A DNA stretch of 64,000 nucleotides from Opitutaceae bacterium (GTDB taxonomy: Bacteria > Verrucomicrobiota > Verrucomicrobiia > Opitutales > Opitutaceae), in assembly GCA_028691845.1 (NCBI GenBank), contig JAQUYL010000002.1:1-64000 (forward strand). Reading direction: 5' to 3'. Shown here piece after piece: positions 17,623-25,373 of the stretch. The position numbers and the translations under genes were made by a program. The notes beneath the pieces were generated by a model that was given only the letters and a program-made list of their open reading frames with translations, ran no database searches and was not told the origin of the DNA. Positions within the stretch are counted from its first letter, which is position 1; each line of letters begins with the position of its first letter.

Positions 17623-19212
17623 ATGAAATGTCCGTTGTCATGGAGATCCTCCATCAGCCGGATCGGGTTTGCCGGTGCGCTTCTTGTTTACGGGCACCTC
17701 CCGGGGAAGGGGGCGGAGGCGATGCCGGGCGCTGGCGCGCCACAAGTGCTTTCGCTGCAGGACTGCATCACTACGGCATTGGCGAGGAATTTTGATCTCC
17801 GAATCAACCGCCAGGAGCCGGTCATAGCGGCGGGGCGGCTCGATTCCGCCTTGGGAGCTTACAGTCCGACCGTCAGCTTTGGCGTCGAACGCGAGCACGC
17901 CAACACTCCGACCGCCGGCGGCACCTCCACGATCAGCAACAGCACCGCAACCACTGCGGGCGTGGCGGGCCTGCTTCCCTCCGGGGCGACCTACTCCGTC
18001 GCGGCCAATCTCACAGCGAGCACAGGTTCGCAGAGCAGCCTGGCGCTTCCCGGCACCTTCACGAGTTATACGGCAGCCCAAGGCACGCTGGCCCTGATCG
18101 AAATCACCCAGCCGCTGCTTAAAAACCGCCGGATCGACAGCGCCCGGCTGGCACTCCGGCAAGGCAGACTCGCCCTGCGCTCCGCCGAGCTGACCGCGTT
18201 TCAGCAGGCGATGGAAACTGTTGCCGGGGTGGAGCAGGCTTACTTCGACCTGCTCGCAGCCCGCGAAACCGTACGCGTCAAGCAAAGCGCATTGCATCTG
18301 GCCGAGCAGTCGCTGGCCGACACGCGGAACCGCATTTCCATTGGTTCGCTCGCCCCGCTGGACGAGAAGGACGCCCAGTCTCTTGCCGCCTCCAGCCGGG
18401 CCGACCTGCTTTCCTCCCAACAGAATCTCCGGCAAAAGGAAAACGCCCTCATCGCCCTGGTGACCGATTCGTTCACCGAATGGCGGCTGGCTGGACTCCA
18501 GCCCATGGATACGCTTCGCGCCGACCCATGGGAAACCGACTACGCCTCCAGCGCCGGTCGAGCGCTCAGCAACCGTCCCGAACTGGAGCAGATCCATCTC
18601 GCCCTCGATCAGCTTGAGCTGGACGTTCGATACAAGGAGGACCAGCGCCACCCGTCGGTCGATCTCAAGGGCAGCTATGCAGTGCAGGGAGCCGGTGCCG
18701 GCCCAAACAGCGTGCTGAGCCAGTGGCGCGAGACGGACCATCCCTACTACACGATTGGAGTGACGGTGTCGTTTCCCTGGAGTGAACGCGGCAGCCGCGG
18801 TGCGATCAGCGCGGCGCGCGGCCAGGCTGAACAGGCGCGTCTCCAGCTCGCCCAACAACGCGAGGTCATCCTGGGCGAGGTCGACAGCGCCATCGTCGCC
18901 GTTCGATCTGATGCGGAACGCATCACCGCCACCCGGGAAGCCCGCGCCTTCGCCGAGGACGCGCTCGAGGCCGAGAAACAGAAGCTCGCGACCGGCACCA
19001 GCACGACGTTCGCCGTCCTCCAACTCCAACGCAATCTCGTGAGCGCGCAAGCGGATGAAATCCAGGCGCTCGCCGACTACAACAAGGCGCTCTCCACGCT
19101 CCGATTGAGGGAGGCCGCCACCCTCGAATTCTGGCGCATCAAGTTCGCGGCCGATCCGGTCGGCGGCGGCGCCCTGGCCACCAACTCCACTTCCTCCCCT
19201 TACCAGCCATGA
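17623..19212 (+). CDS. TolC-family outer-membrane efflux channel
   Basis: 529 residues with signal peptide (about 1-31) and two OEP repeats (starting LSLQDCITTALARNFDLRINR and the second around residue 330, RPELEQIHLALDQLELDVRYKEDQ). Long helices dominate, with heptads such as ARETVRVKQSALHLAEQSLADTRN. It forms the trimeric outer-membrane duct of a tripartite export pump. Its stop overlaps the adaptor's start (ATGA at 19209), making this the first gene of an export and signalling unit that continues to 24652. The start at 17623 is supported by the signal peptide. Confidence 0.93.
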   Translation: MKCPLSWRSSISRIGFAGALLVYGHLPGKGAEAMPGAGAPQVLSLQDCITTALARNFDLRINRQEPVIAAGRLDSALGAYSPTVSFGVEREHANTPTAGGTSTISNSTATTAGVAGLLPSGATYSVAANLTASTGSQSSLALPGTFTSYTAAQGTLALIEITQPLLKNRRIDSARLALRQGRLALRSAELTAFQQAMETVAGVEQAYFDLLAARETVRVKQSALHLAEQSLADTRNRISIGSLAPLDEKDAQSLAASSRADLLSSQQNLRQKENALIALVTDSFTEWRLAGLQPMDTLRADPWETDYASSAGRALSNRPELEQIHLALDQLELDVRYKEDQRHPSVDLKGSYAVQGAGAGPNSVLSQWRETDHPYYTIGVTVSFPWSERGSRGAISAARGQAEQARLQLAQQREVILGEVDSAIVAVRSDAERITATREARAFAEDALEAEKQKLATGTSTTFAVLQLQRNLVSAQADEIQALADYNKALSTLRLREAATLEFWRIKFAADPVGGGALATNSTSSPYQP

Positions 19213-20645
19213 TTAAACGTCTCGCTCCCTGGTTCGTTCTGGTCCTCGCCGCCGCTGCGGTATTCATCTGGTGGCGACGCACCGGCACGAGCACCGCCGC
19301 CACTTTGACCTATCGGACCGCCACGGTGCGGCGCGGCGATGTCACACAAACCGTCACCGGCAGTGGCACGCTCTCGGCCCTGACCACGGTCGATGTCGGC
19401 ACGCAGGTTTCCGGCCAAATCTGGAAGATCTATGCCGACTACAACGACACCGTGCAGGAGGGCCAGCTCCTCGCCGAGATCGAACCCTCCACCTACGAAG
19501 CCCGGCTTTTCCAGGCCGAGGCCGACCTGCTCTCCACCCAGGCGGCCCTGGGGCTCAAGCAGCTCAACGTCAAGCGCGCCACCGAGCTGCTGGCCAAGAC
19601 GCTCGTCTCCCAGGCCGATTTCGACCAGGCAGCCGCCGAGCTGCGCCAGCAGGACGCCACCGCCAAGAAGGCGGAGGCGGCGGTCAAAAGCGCCCGGGTC
19701 GACCTCGAACGCTGCAGGATCTACTCGCCGGTCAACGGCGTCGTGCTCAAGCGCGCCATCGACGTCGGCCAGACCGTGCAGGCAAGCTTCTCCGCCCCAG
19801 TCCTCTTCACCATCGCCCAGGATCTACGCCAGATGGAAATCTCCGCCAGCATCTCCGAGGCGGACATCGGCAATGTCGAGGCCGGGCAGAGCGTGACCTT
19901 TACCGTGGACGCCTTCCCTGGGCGCACGTTCGAGGGCAGGGTGCGGCAGGTCCGCAACGATTCCACCATCTCCAACAACGTTGTCACCTATCCGACCATC
20001 GTCTCCGCGGACAACGCCGACCTCAAGCTGCGCCCCGGCATGACCGCCAACATCGACATCACCACCTCTCGGCGCACCAATGTGCTGCGCGTGCCCAACG
20101 CCGCGCTGCGCTTCAAGGCGCCCGACGGAGCCACGGTGGTGGCCGCCGCGGCGAATAGACAGGCGTCCCAATTCGATCAGATGCCCGCCGAGATCGAGCA
20201 GCGACGGCTAGCCCGGTTCGACGCGAACGGCGACGGCAAACTCGACGACGACGAGAGCAAGGAGATGGAGGCCAGCATGCGCAACCGGCTGTCGGCGAAC
20301 AACAGCGATGGCGGATTCGGCGTGCCCGGTGCCGGCGGCGGTCCGGTCCGCGCCGATTCCCCGTCCTCTTCCAGCTCCACCACCTCCCAGCCGGTCACCC
20401 TCCATCTGGTGATGGGACAGCCCAACGCCGCCGGTCATGCCACGGGCACGCTCCAGGCCGTCCATGTGTTCGCCGGCGTAAGCGACAGCACGAATACCGA
20501 GATTCTCTCCGGAATCGAGGAGGGTGCTGTTGTTGCCACCGGCACTGTCTCGGCGCAGGCGGCGGCCGTGGCCGCCGCTGCGACCAGCGGGACCAACAAC
20601 ATTTTCGGCCCGCCCCGTCGGCCGGGTTCCAGCAGGAGCCGCTGA
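19209..20645 (+). CDS. macA: MacA-like periplasmic adaptor (membrane fusion protein) with EF-hand loop
   Basis: 478 residues. N-terminal membrane anchor (residues 5-22), lipoyl/biotinyl-like half-domains (around 60-95 and 170-200), an intervening alpha-hairpin (VKRATELLAKTLVSQADFDQAAAELRQQ), then beta-barrel (IVSADNADLKLRPGMTANIDI). The usual C-terminal part is interrupted by about 80 residues with a canonical EF-hand calcium loop, DANGDGKLDDDE at 338-349, in a helix-loop-helix context (LARFD...ESKEMEASM). It links the MacB-like ABC transporter to the TolC-like channel. The EF-hand is unusual for the family and suggests calcium- or envelope-dependent control; that is inference. Start by ATGA overlap with the preceding gene. 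Confidence 0.92.
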   Translation: MIKRLAPWFVLVLAAAAVFIWWRRTGTSTAATLTYRTATVRRGDVTQTVTGSGTLSALTTVDVGTQVSGQIWKIYADYNDTVQEGQLLAEIEPSTYEARLFQAEADLLSTQAALGLKQLNVKRATELLAKTLVSQADFDQAAAELRQQDATAKKAEAAVKSARVDLERCRIYSPVNGVVLKRAIDVGQTVQASFSAPVLFTIAQDLRQMEISASISEADIGNVEAGQSVTFTVDAFPGRTFEGRVRQVRNDSTISNNVVTYPTIVSADNADLKLRPGMTANIDITTSRRTNVLRVPNAALRFKAPDGATVVAAAANRQASQFDQMPAEIEQRRLARFDANGDGKLDDDESKEMEASMRNRLSANNSDGGFGVPGAGGGPVRADSPSSSSSTTSQPVTLHLVMGQPNAAGHATGTLQAVHVFAGVSDSTNTEILSGIEEGAVVATGTVSAQAAAVAAAATSGTNNIFGPPRRPGSSRSR

Positions 20646-20658
20646 TCCTCCACCCACC

Positions 20659-21420
20659 ATGCAGCCCGTCATCGAAATCATCGATTTGCATCGCATCTAC
20701 CAGACCGGCGCCGCGCCGGTGCACGCCGTGCGGGGTCTTTCGTTGCGCGTCGGGCCCGGAGAGTTCGTGGCCGTCATGGGCGCCAGCGGTTCCGGCAAGT
20801 CCACCCTCATGAACATGCTCGGCTGTCTCGACCGTCCGACCCGCGGTACCTATCGCCTCGACGGCACCGATATTTCCTTGCTCGACTCCGACGCGCTCGC
20901 CGCCATCCGCAACCACAAGATCGGTTTCGTTTTCCAGGGCTTCAATCTCCTCAGCCGCACCACCGCGCTCGAAAACGTCGAACTGCCCATGCTCTACGCC
21001 CACCCCCCGCTGCCCGGTCGCGACATTCGCGAGCGGGCCGTCCGGGCGCTCGGGCAGGTGGGTTTGGGCGCCCGGGGCGACCACGTGCCCAGCCAGCTTT
21101 CCGGCGGCCAGCAGCAGCGCGTCGCCATCGCCCGCGCCCTTGTGCTCGGGCCCTCGCTCCTCCTTGCCGATGAGCCGACCGGCAATCTCGACACGCACAC
21201 AAGCATCGAGATCATGGGCGTCTTCCAGCAACTCAACGACAGCGGCATGACCATCGTCATGGTCACGCACGAACTCGACATCGCCCGCTACGCCCGCCGC
21301 ACCATCATCATGCGTGACGGCCGCATCGTGCGCGACGAACCCGTTCCCGTCCGCCTCGACGCCGCCCTGGAGCTCACCCGCGTGGCCGCCGAGCACGAAG
21401 CCGCCGACCTCATCGTATGA
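20659..21420 (+). CDS. macB: MacB/LolD-type ABC transporter ATP-binding protein
   Basis: 253 residues. Walker [10 protein letters not shown] near 42, Q-loop FQGFNLL, signature [15 protein letters not shown], Walker [13 protein letters not shown] and switch His in VTHELD are all present. This is the separate ATPase half of a MacB-like exporter, which uses ATP to drive a mechanotransmission pump with MacA and TolC. The ATG at 20659 is 13 bp behind the adaptor; the frame is open further back, but the typical [14 protein letters not shown] beginning settles the start. Stop overlaps the permease start by ATGA. Confidence 0.93.
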   Translation: MQPVIEIIDLHRIYQTGAAPVHAVRGLSLRVGPGEFVAVMGASGSGKSTLMNMLGCLDRPTRGTYRLDGTDISLLDSDALAAIRNHKIGFVFQGFNLLSRTTALENVELPMLYAHPPLPGRDIRERAVRALGQVGLGARGDHVPSQLSGGQQQRVAIARALVLGPSLLLADEPTGNLDTHTSIEIMGVFQQLNDSGMTIVMVTHELDIARYARRTIIMRDGRIVRDEPVPVRLDAALELTRVAAEHEAADLIV

Positions 21421-22637
21421 AACGACTTCTCGCCATCCTCCGCGTCGCGCTGCGCGCCCTGCGCCGCAACCTGATGCGCACCTTCCTGACGATGCTGGGC
21501 ATCATCATCGGCGTCGCCGCCGTCATCGGCATGGTCAGCATCGGCACCGGCGCTCGCGTCCAGGTCGAGCAGCAGATCGCCGCCCTCGGGCAGAACGTCA
21601 TCATAATCATGGCGGGCAACATGAGCCGCGGCGGCAGGTTCTCCGGCATGGGCGGCGCGCCCACGCTGACGCTTGAGGACGCCCGGGCCATGCGGCACGA
21701 GATCGAGGGCGTCGCCTACATGAGCCCCGAGGTCCGCGGCAACGAGCAGATCATCGCCGGCAACCTGAACTGGAACACGTCTATCATGGGCGTTAGCCAC
21801 GAGTACCTCGACCTACGTGCCTGGCCGCTCGCCGAGGGCGATTTTTTCACCGAGCAGGACATCAAGGCCACGGCGCGGATCGCCGTGCTCGGCCAGACCA
21901 CGGCAAAAAAACTTTTCGAAGACTCCAATCCGATTGGCGCCGCGATCCGCATCAAGGGCGTGCCATTCACGGTAGTAGGCCTCTTGGTGGCCAAGGGCAG
22001 CAACATGATGGGCCAGGACCAGGACGACATCGTGCTCGTGCCCTATTCCACAGCGATGCGCCGGCTGTTCGGGCAGAATTTTCTTCGCTCGGTCATCCTC
22101 GGGGCCGCCGATGCCGGCCAGATCTCCGAGGTCACGACCCAGATTTCCGAGCTGCTTCGCCAGCGCCATCGCATCCAGCCCGGCCGGGACGACGACTTCA
22201 TGGTGCGCACGCAGCAGGAGATCACCGAATTCGCCACCTCCACGGCCAGGGTCATGACCGGCCTGCTCGGCGCCATCGCCGGTGTGTCGCTGCTGGTCGG
22301 GGGCATTGGCATCATGAACATCATGCTGGTTTCGGTCACCGAGCGCACCCGCGAGATCGGCATTCGCCTGGCAGTGGGTGCGCGCCGGCGCGACATCCTC
22401 CGGCAGTTCCTCACCGAGGCCGTGCTACTCAGTGTCGTGGGCGGCCTCATCGGCATCGCGGCCGGGATGGGGGTGTCGGCCGTGCTGGCCGCCCAGTTCA
22501 ACTGGCCCACGCTCACCCCCGCCCATGCGGTGGTGGGGGCGTTCCTGTTCAGCGCGGCTGTGGGTGTGTTTTTTGGATACTATCCGGCCCGACAGGCCGC
22601 ACGGCTCGACCCCATAGAGGCGCTGCGTTATGAGTAG
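21417..22637 (+). CDS. MacB/FtsX-type ABC transporter permease
   Basis: 406 residues. One N-terminal membrane helix (about 20-40, TFLTMLGIIIGVAAVIGMVSIG), a large periplasmic MacB_PCD domain (45-260), then three C-terminal helices including GGIGIMNIMLVSVTERTREIGIRLAVGARRRDI, the FtsX signature. It ends [19 protein letters not shown], a classic tail. In MacB itself ATPase and permease are fused; here they are split, as in many Gram-negatives. Translationally coupled to the ATPase. Substrate (peptide, toxin, lipoprotein or antibiotic) is unknown. Confidence 0.93.
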   Translation: MKRLLAILRVALRALRRNLMRTFLTMLGIIIGVAAVIGMVSIGTGARVQVEQQIAALGQNVIIIMAGNMSRGGRFSGMGGAPTLTLEDARAMRHEIEGVAYMSPEVRGNEQIIAGNLNWNTSIMGVSHEYLDLRAWPLAEGDFFTEQDIKATARIAVLGQTTAKKLFEDSNPIGAAIRIKGVPFTVVGLLVAKGSNMMGQDQDDIVLVPYSTAMRRLFGQNFLRSVILGAADAGQISEVTTQISELLRQRHRIQPGRDDDFMVRTQQEITEFATSTARVMTGLLGAIAGVSLLVGGIGIMNIMLVSVTERTREIGIRLAVGARRRDILRQFLTEAVLLSVVGGLIGIAAGMGVSAVLAAQFNWPTLTPAHAVVGAFLFSAAVGVFFGYYPARQAARLDPIEALRYE

Positions 22638-22706
22638 ACGTTCCGGGGATGATGGTTTGATTCTTTCGCCCGATCCTTCTTGATCAGGCCTCGATTCCTC
22701 AAGCGC

Positions 22707-23891
22707 ATGGCTGCCGAATCCATCTTTGAAAGCGGGACTGGAGCGCCGTTCAGCGGCGCGGCCGGGTTTTCGCCCGTCACCCGCTGGGCGCTGCTGACCG
22801 GGGTCTGGCTGGTGGTGAGCGCGGCCTTCGCCGTGCAGATCTACGCGCTCGGCATGGTGCCTTGGGCGACCGCCGCGGCGCTGGCGCTGCTGGACTGGGG
22901 GCCGTGGATGGTTTGTGCTCCGGTGGTGATCTGGCTGGCCCGGCGCCTGCCGCTCGGCCCAAAAACCTGGCACTGGGCCTTGCCGGCGCATCTCGGCAGC
23001 TGCCTGGTTCTGGTGCTGCTCATGGATGTAGGAACGTCCATGCTGGTACGCGACCGCCGGGACTTGTTCCCGCCGCCTCCGCAGGAGCGCAGGCATCGCG
23101 AACGCGGGCAGGGGCCCCGGGAAGAGCGCAGTCGTGCGGGGATCAAGTTCCTGATCGAGCGCGCCCGCATGTCCATCCCGGTCTACTGGATGCTCGTCGC
23201 CGCCACGCTCGCCCTCTCCCATCAGCGGCGCAGCCTGGAACGCGAGCGCCGGGCACTGCAGGCCGAGGCCCACCTGGCCGAGGCGCGGCTCGAGGCCCTG
23301 CAGGCGCAGTTCAAACCCCATTTCCTTTTCAACACCCTCAACACCATCGCGGAACTGGTCTACGAGAATCCCGCCGCCGCCGAGGACATGATCACCTCGC
23401 TGAGCGAGCTGCTGCGCACCGTGCTGGCCGTGCAGCCGCGCCGCGAGCTTCCGCTCCGTGAGGAGATTGAGTTCATCGAGCGCTACTGCGCGATCCAGCG
23501 GGTGCGCTTTGCCGACCGGCTGCAGGTGCGCTATGAGATCGAACCGGCGGCCCGGGAAGCGGTCGTGCCGGCGCTGCTGCTGCAGCCACTGGTCGAAAAC
23601 GCCATCATTCACGGAATCGCGCCCGAGCGCACCGCCGGCACGGTCTTCATTCGCGCCCGCACGGCCGACGACCGGCTGCGCCTCGAGGTGGCGGACACCG
23701 GCGTCAGGTCCCCGGCGGGCCGGCCGGACGATGACCGGCCGCTGCACTTCCAGGAAGGTGTCGGTCTGACCAACACCCGGGCCCGGCTCGCGGCGTTGTA
23801 TGGCCCGCAGCACACTTTTGCCCTGGAACGGGCAGGGGAAGGCGGTGTGGCGGTCAAAATCGAACTGCCCCTGCGCCGGACGACCCAATGA
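22707..23891 (+). CDS. LytS/YehU-type sensor histidine kinase
   Basis: 394 residues from the ATG at 22707. Four or so membrane helices (about residues 20-150), a coiled-coil linker (RRSLERERRALQAEAHLAEARLEALQ), then a His_kinase domain with the phospho-acceptor His in KPHFLFNTLN (about residue 204). The ATP-binding lid follows (LLLQPLVENAIIHGI, and GVGLTNTRARLAALYG). Its stop overlaps the response regulator by ATGA, so the two are a cognate pair. Being downstream of the exporter genes, the pair probably senses an envelope signal and controls them. Confidence 0.92.
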   Translation: MAAESIFESGTGAPFSGAAGFSPVTRWALLTGVWLVVSAAFAVQIYALGMVPWATAAALALLDWGPWMVCAPVVIWLARRLPLGPKTWHWALPAHLGSCLVLVLLMDVGTSMLVRDRRDLFPPPPQERRHRERGQGPREERSRAGIKFLIERARMSIPVYWMLVAATLALSHQRRSLERERRALQAEAHLAEARLEALQAQFKPHFLFNTLNTIAELVYENPAAAEDMITSLSELLRTVLAVQPRRELPLREEIEFIERYCAIQRVRFADRLQVRYEIEPAAREAVVPALLLQPLVENAIIHGIAPERTAGTVFIRARTADDRLRLEVADTGVRSPAGRPDDDRPLHFQEGVGLTNTRARLAALYGPQHTFALERAGEGGVAVKIELPLRRTTQ

Positions 23892-24652
23892 AAATCTCCA
23901 CCCTGATCGTCGACGACGAGGCGCCCGCCCGGGTGCGCTTGCGGCGCCTGCTGGCCCCGGAGTCCGACATTGAGATCGTGGGCGAGGCGGCCAGCGGCGA
24001 AGACGCCATTCTCGCCATCGGCAGGCTCCACCCGGCCCTGTTGTTTCTTGATGTGCAGATGCCCGCGCCCAACGGGCTGGCGGTGCTCCGTGCTGTGCGC
24101 GACGAATGGCTGCCGTGCACGATTTTCACCACAGCCTATGCCGAGCACGCCGTGGCGGCCTTCGAGCTGCACGCACTGGATTACCTGCTGAAACCGTACT
24201 CTCGCGAGCGCTTTGCGGCCGCCCTGGCTCGGGCGCGCCAGCACCTTCTCGCCACCGGCCCGGCGGCGGGGGATGCCCGCGTGGCGGCGCTGCTCGCCGG
24301 CCAGACGATAGAAAACGCGCCGGTCGAACGTTTCCTCGTCAAGAACAGGGAGCGTTATCTGGTCGTGCGGGCCGCCGACATCGAGTGGGTCGAGGCTGCG
24401 GCCAACTACGTGGTGCTGCATACGGCGGCGGGCAATCACGTACTCCGGCGCACACTGGCGGCCGTCGAGGCCGACGTCGATCCGCGGCGCTTTTTCCGGC
24501 TGAGCCGTTCCTCGCTCGTGAACCTCGCCACAATCCGCGAGGTGCAGGCCCTGGCGGCGGGCGAACACGTGGTGATTCTGCGCAGTGGCGCGCGGTTGAC
24601 CCTGACGCGGGGGCTCCGCGAATTGCAGGAGCGATTGAAGAGCCTGTCTTGA
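23888..24652 (+). CDS. LytTR-family DNA-binding response regulator
   Basis: 254 residues. Receiver domain (1-120) with acidic D9-D10, phospho-acceptor D55 in LFLDVQMP, and KPYS. LytTR DNA-binding domain from about 145 (RFLVKNRERYLVVRAADIEWVEAAANYVVLHT) to the C-terminus (RRFFRLSRSSLVNLATIREVQ). It binds direct repeats as a beta-fold. The 254-residue length is normal. Partner of the preceding kinase by gene overlap. Confidence 0.93.
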   Translation: MKISTLIVDDEAPARVRLRRLLAPESDIEIVGEAASGEDAILAIGRLHPALLFLDVQMPAPNGLAVLRAVRDEWLPCTIFTTAYAEHAVAAFELHALDYLLKPYSRERFAAALARARQHLLATGPAAGDARVAALLAGQTIENAPVERFLVKNRERYLVVRAADIEWVEAAANYVVLHTAAGNHVLRRTLAAVEADVDPRRFFRLSRSSLVNLATIREVQALAAGEHVVILRSGARLTLTRGLRELQERLKSLS

Positions 24653-24811
24653 CCGGAGACCGCCCAACAGGGGGGCGGATGGCATGGGGATTGGATCCGG
24701 TGGAGAATCGGCGGCTCGCGGCCGGTCTGGGGACGCGACCCTGCGAAAGCGGGATGGCCGCTGCTGTTTGGCCAGGAAATGCGTTATGACTTGAGGGAAG
24801 GGGGAAAACCC

Positions 24812-24840
24812 TTGACTGGGCTTTTGCGCCGGTGTTACGC
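24812..24840 (+). promoter_or_regulatory. Putative nikR promoter
   Basis: TTGACT at 24812-24817 is followed after 17 bp by TTACGC at 24835-24840, inside the left arm of the operator at 24831. The weak -10 overlaps the NikR-type repeat, so binding would block polymerase. The implied transcript would begin close to the start codon at 24849, giving a nearly leaderless mRNA. Confidence 0.4.
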
Positions 24841-24860
24841 TTCCTTGAATGCGTAACACC
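24831..24860. promoter_or_regulatory. NikR operator overlapping the nikR start codon
   Basis: Perfect inverted repeat GGTGTTACGC-N10-GCGTAACACC. Its inner part, GTGTTAC-N14-GTAACAC, matches the NikR signal described by comparative genomics for delta-proteobacteria and relatives, rather than the E. coli GTATGA-N16-TCATAC site. The nikR ATG (24849-24851) lies within the operator, which argues for direct autorepression by nickel-loaded NikR. No second copy was seen in the window. Confidence 0.85.
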
Positions 24861-25286
24861 ACAGGCGATAGTACAACCCGGTTCAGCGTGTCCCTGCCGG
24901 CCGCCCTGGCACGGGAGCTGGACCGGATGACCCGGGAGAAGGGCTACGACAATCGCTCGCTGGCGATTGCCGACATGATCCGGGCAAATCTGATCGATCA
25001 CCGGCAACAGCAGGACGACGCCGAAATCGCCGGCAGCATCACCTTGGTCTACGATCACCACCGGCATCACCTGCAGGATCTGCTGACGGACCTGCAGCAC
25101 GACCACCAAGGAATCATCATTGCCGTGATGCACGTGCACCTCGACCACCACAATTGTCTGGAGGTGCTGGCCGTGCGCGGCCTGGCGGGGGAAATCAAGA
25201 AGCTGGCCGACGAAATGATCGCCGCCAAGGGCGTGAAACACGGCAAGCTGACGATCACAAGCACGGGCAAGGATCTGCCGACCTAG
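24849..25286 (+). CDS. nikR: Nickel-responsive transcriptional regulator NikR
   Basis: 145 residues. N-terminal ribbon-helix-helix DNA-binding domain (TRFSVSLPAALARELDRM, residues 10-27, then YDNRSLAIADMIRANL). The C-terminal ACT-like nickel-binding domain has the ligand set in HVHLDHHNCLEVLAVRG (His, His and Cys as in E. coli His87, His89, Cys95) and an upstream HHRHH stretch. It represses nickel-uptake genes when nickel is bound. The gene heads a nickel module with a TonB receptor 87 bp downstream. No Shine-Dalgarno is present and the start lies inside the operator. Confidence 0.95.
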   Translation: MRNTTGDSTTRFSVSLPAALARELDRMTREKGYDNRSLAIADMIRANLIDHRQQQDDAEIAGSITLVYDHHRHHLQDLLTDLQHDHQGIIIAVMHVHLDHHNCLEVLAVRGLAGEIKKLADEMIAAKGVKHGKLTITSTGKDLPT

Positions 25287-25373
25287 GCCGGCGGGCGGCG
25301 AGCGGCCGCAAAGGACGGCAGGGCCGTCGTTTTTCCCCGCAGCCCGGCTTCCAAGACAGGAACTCCTTTTCTC

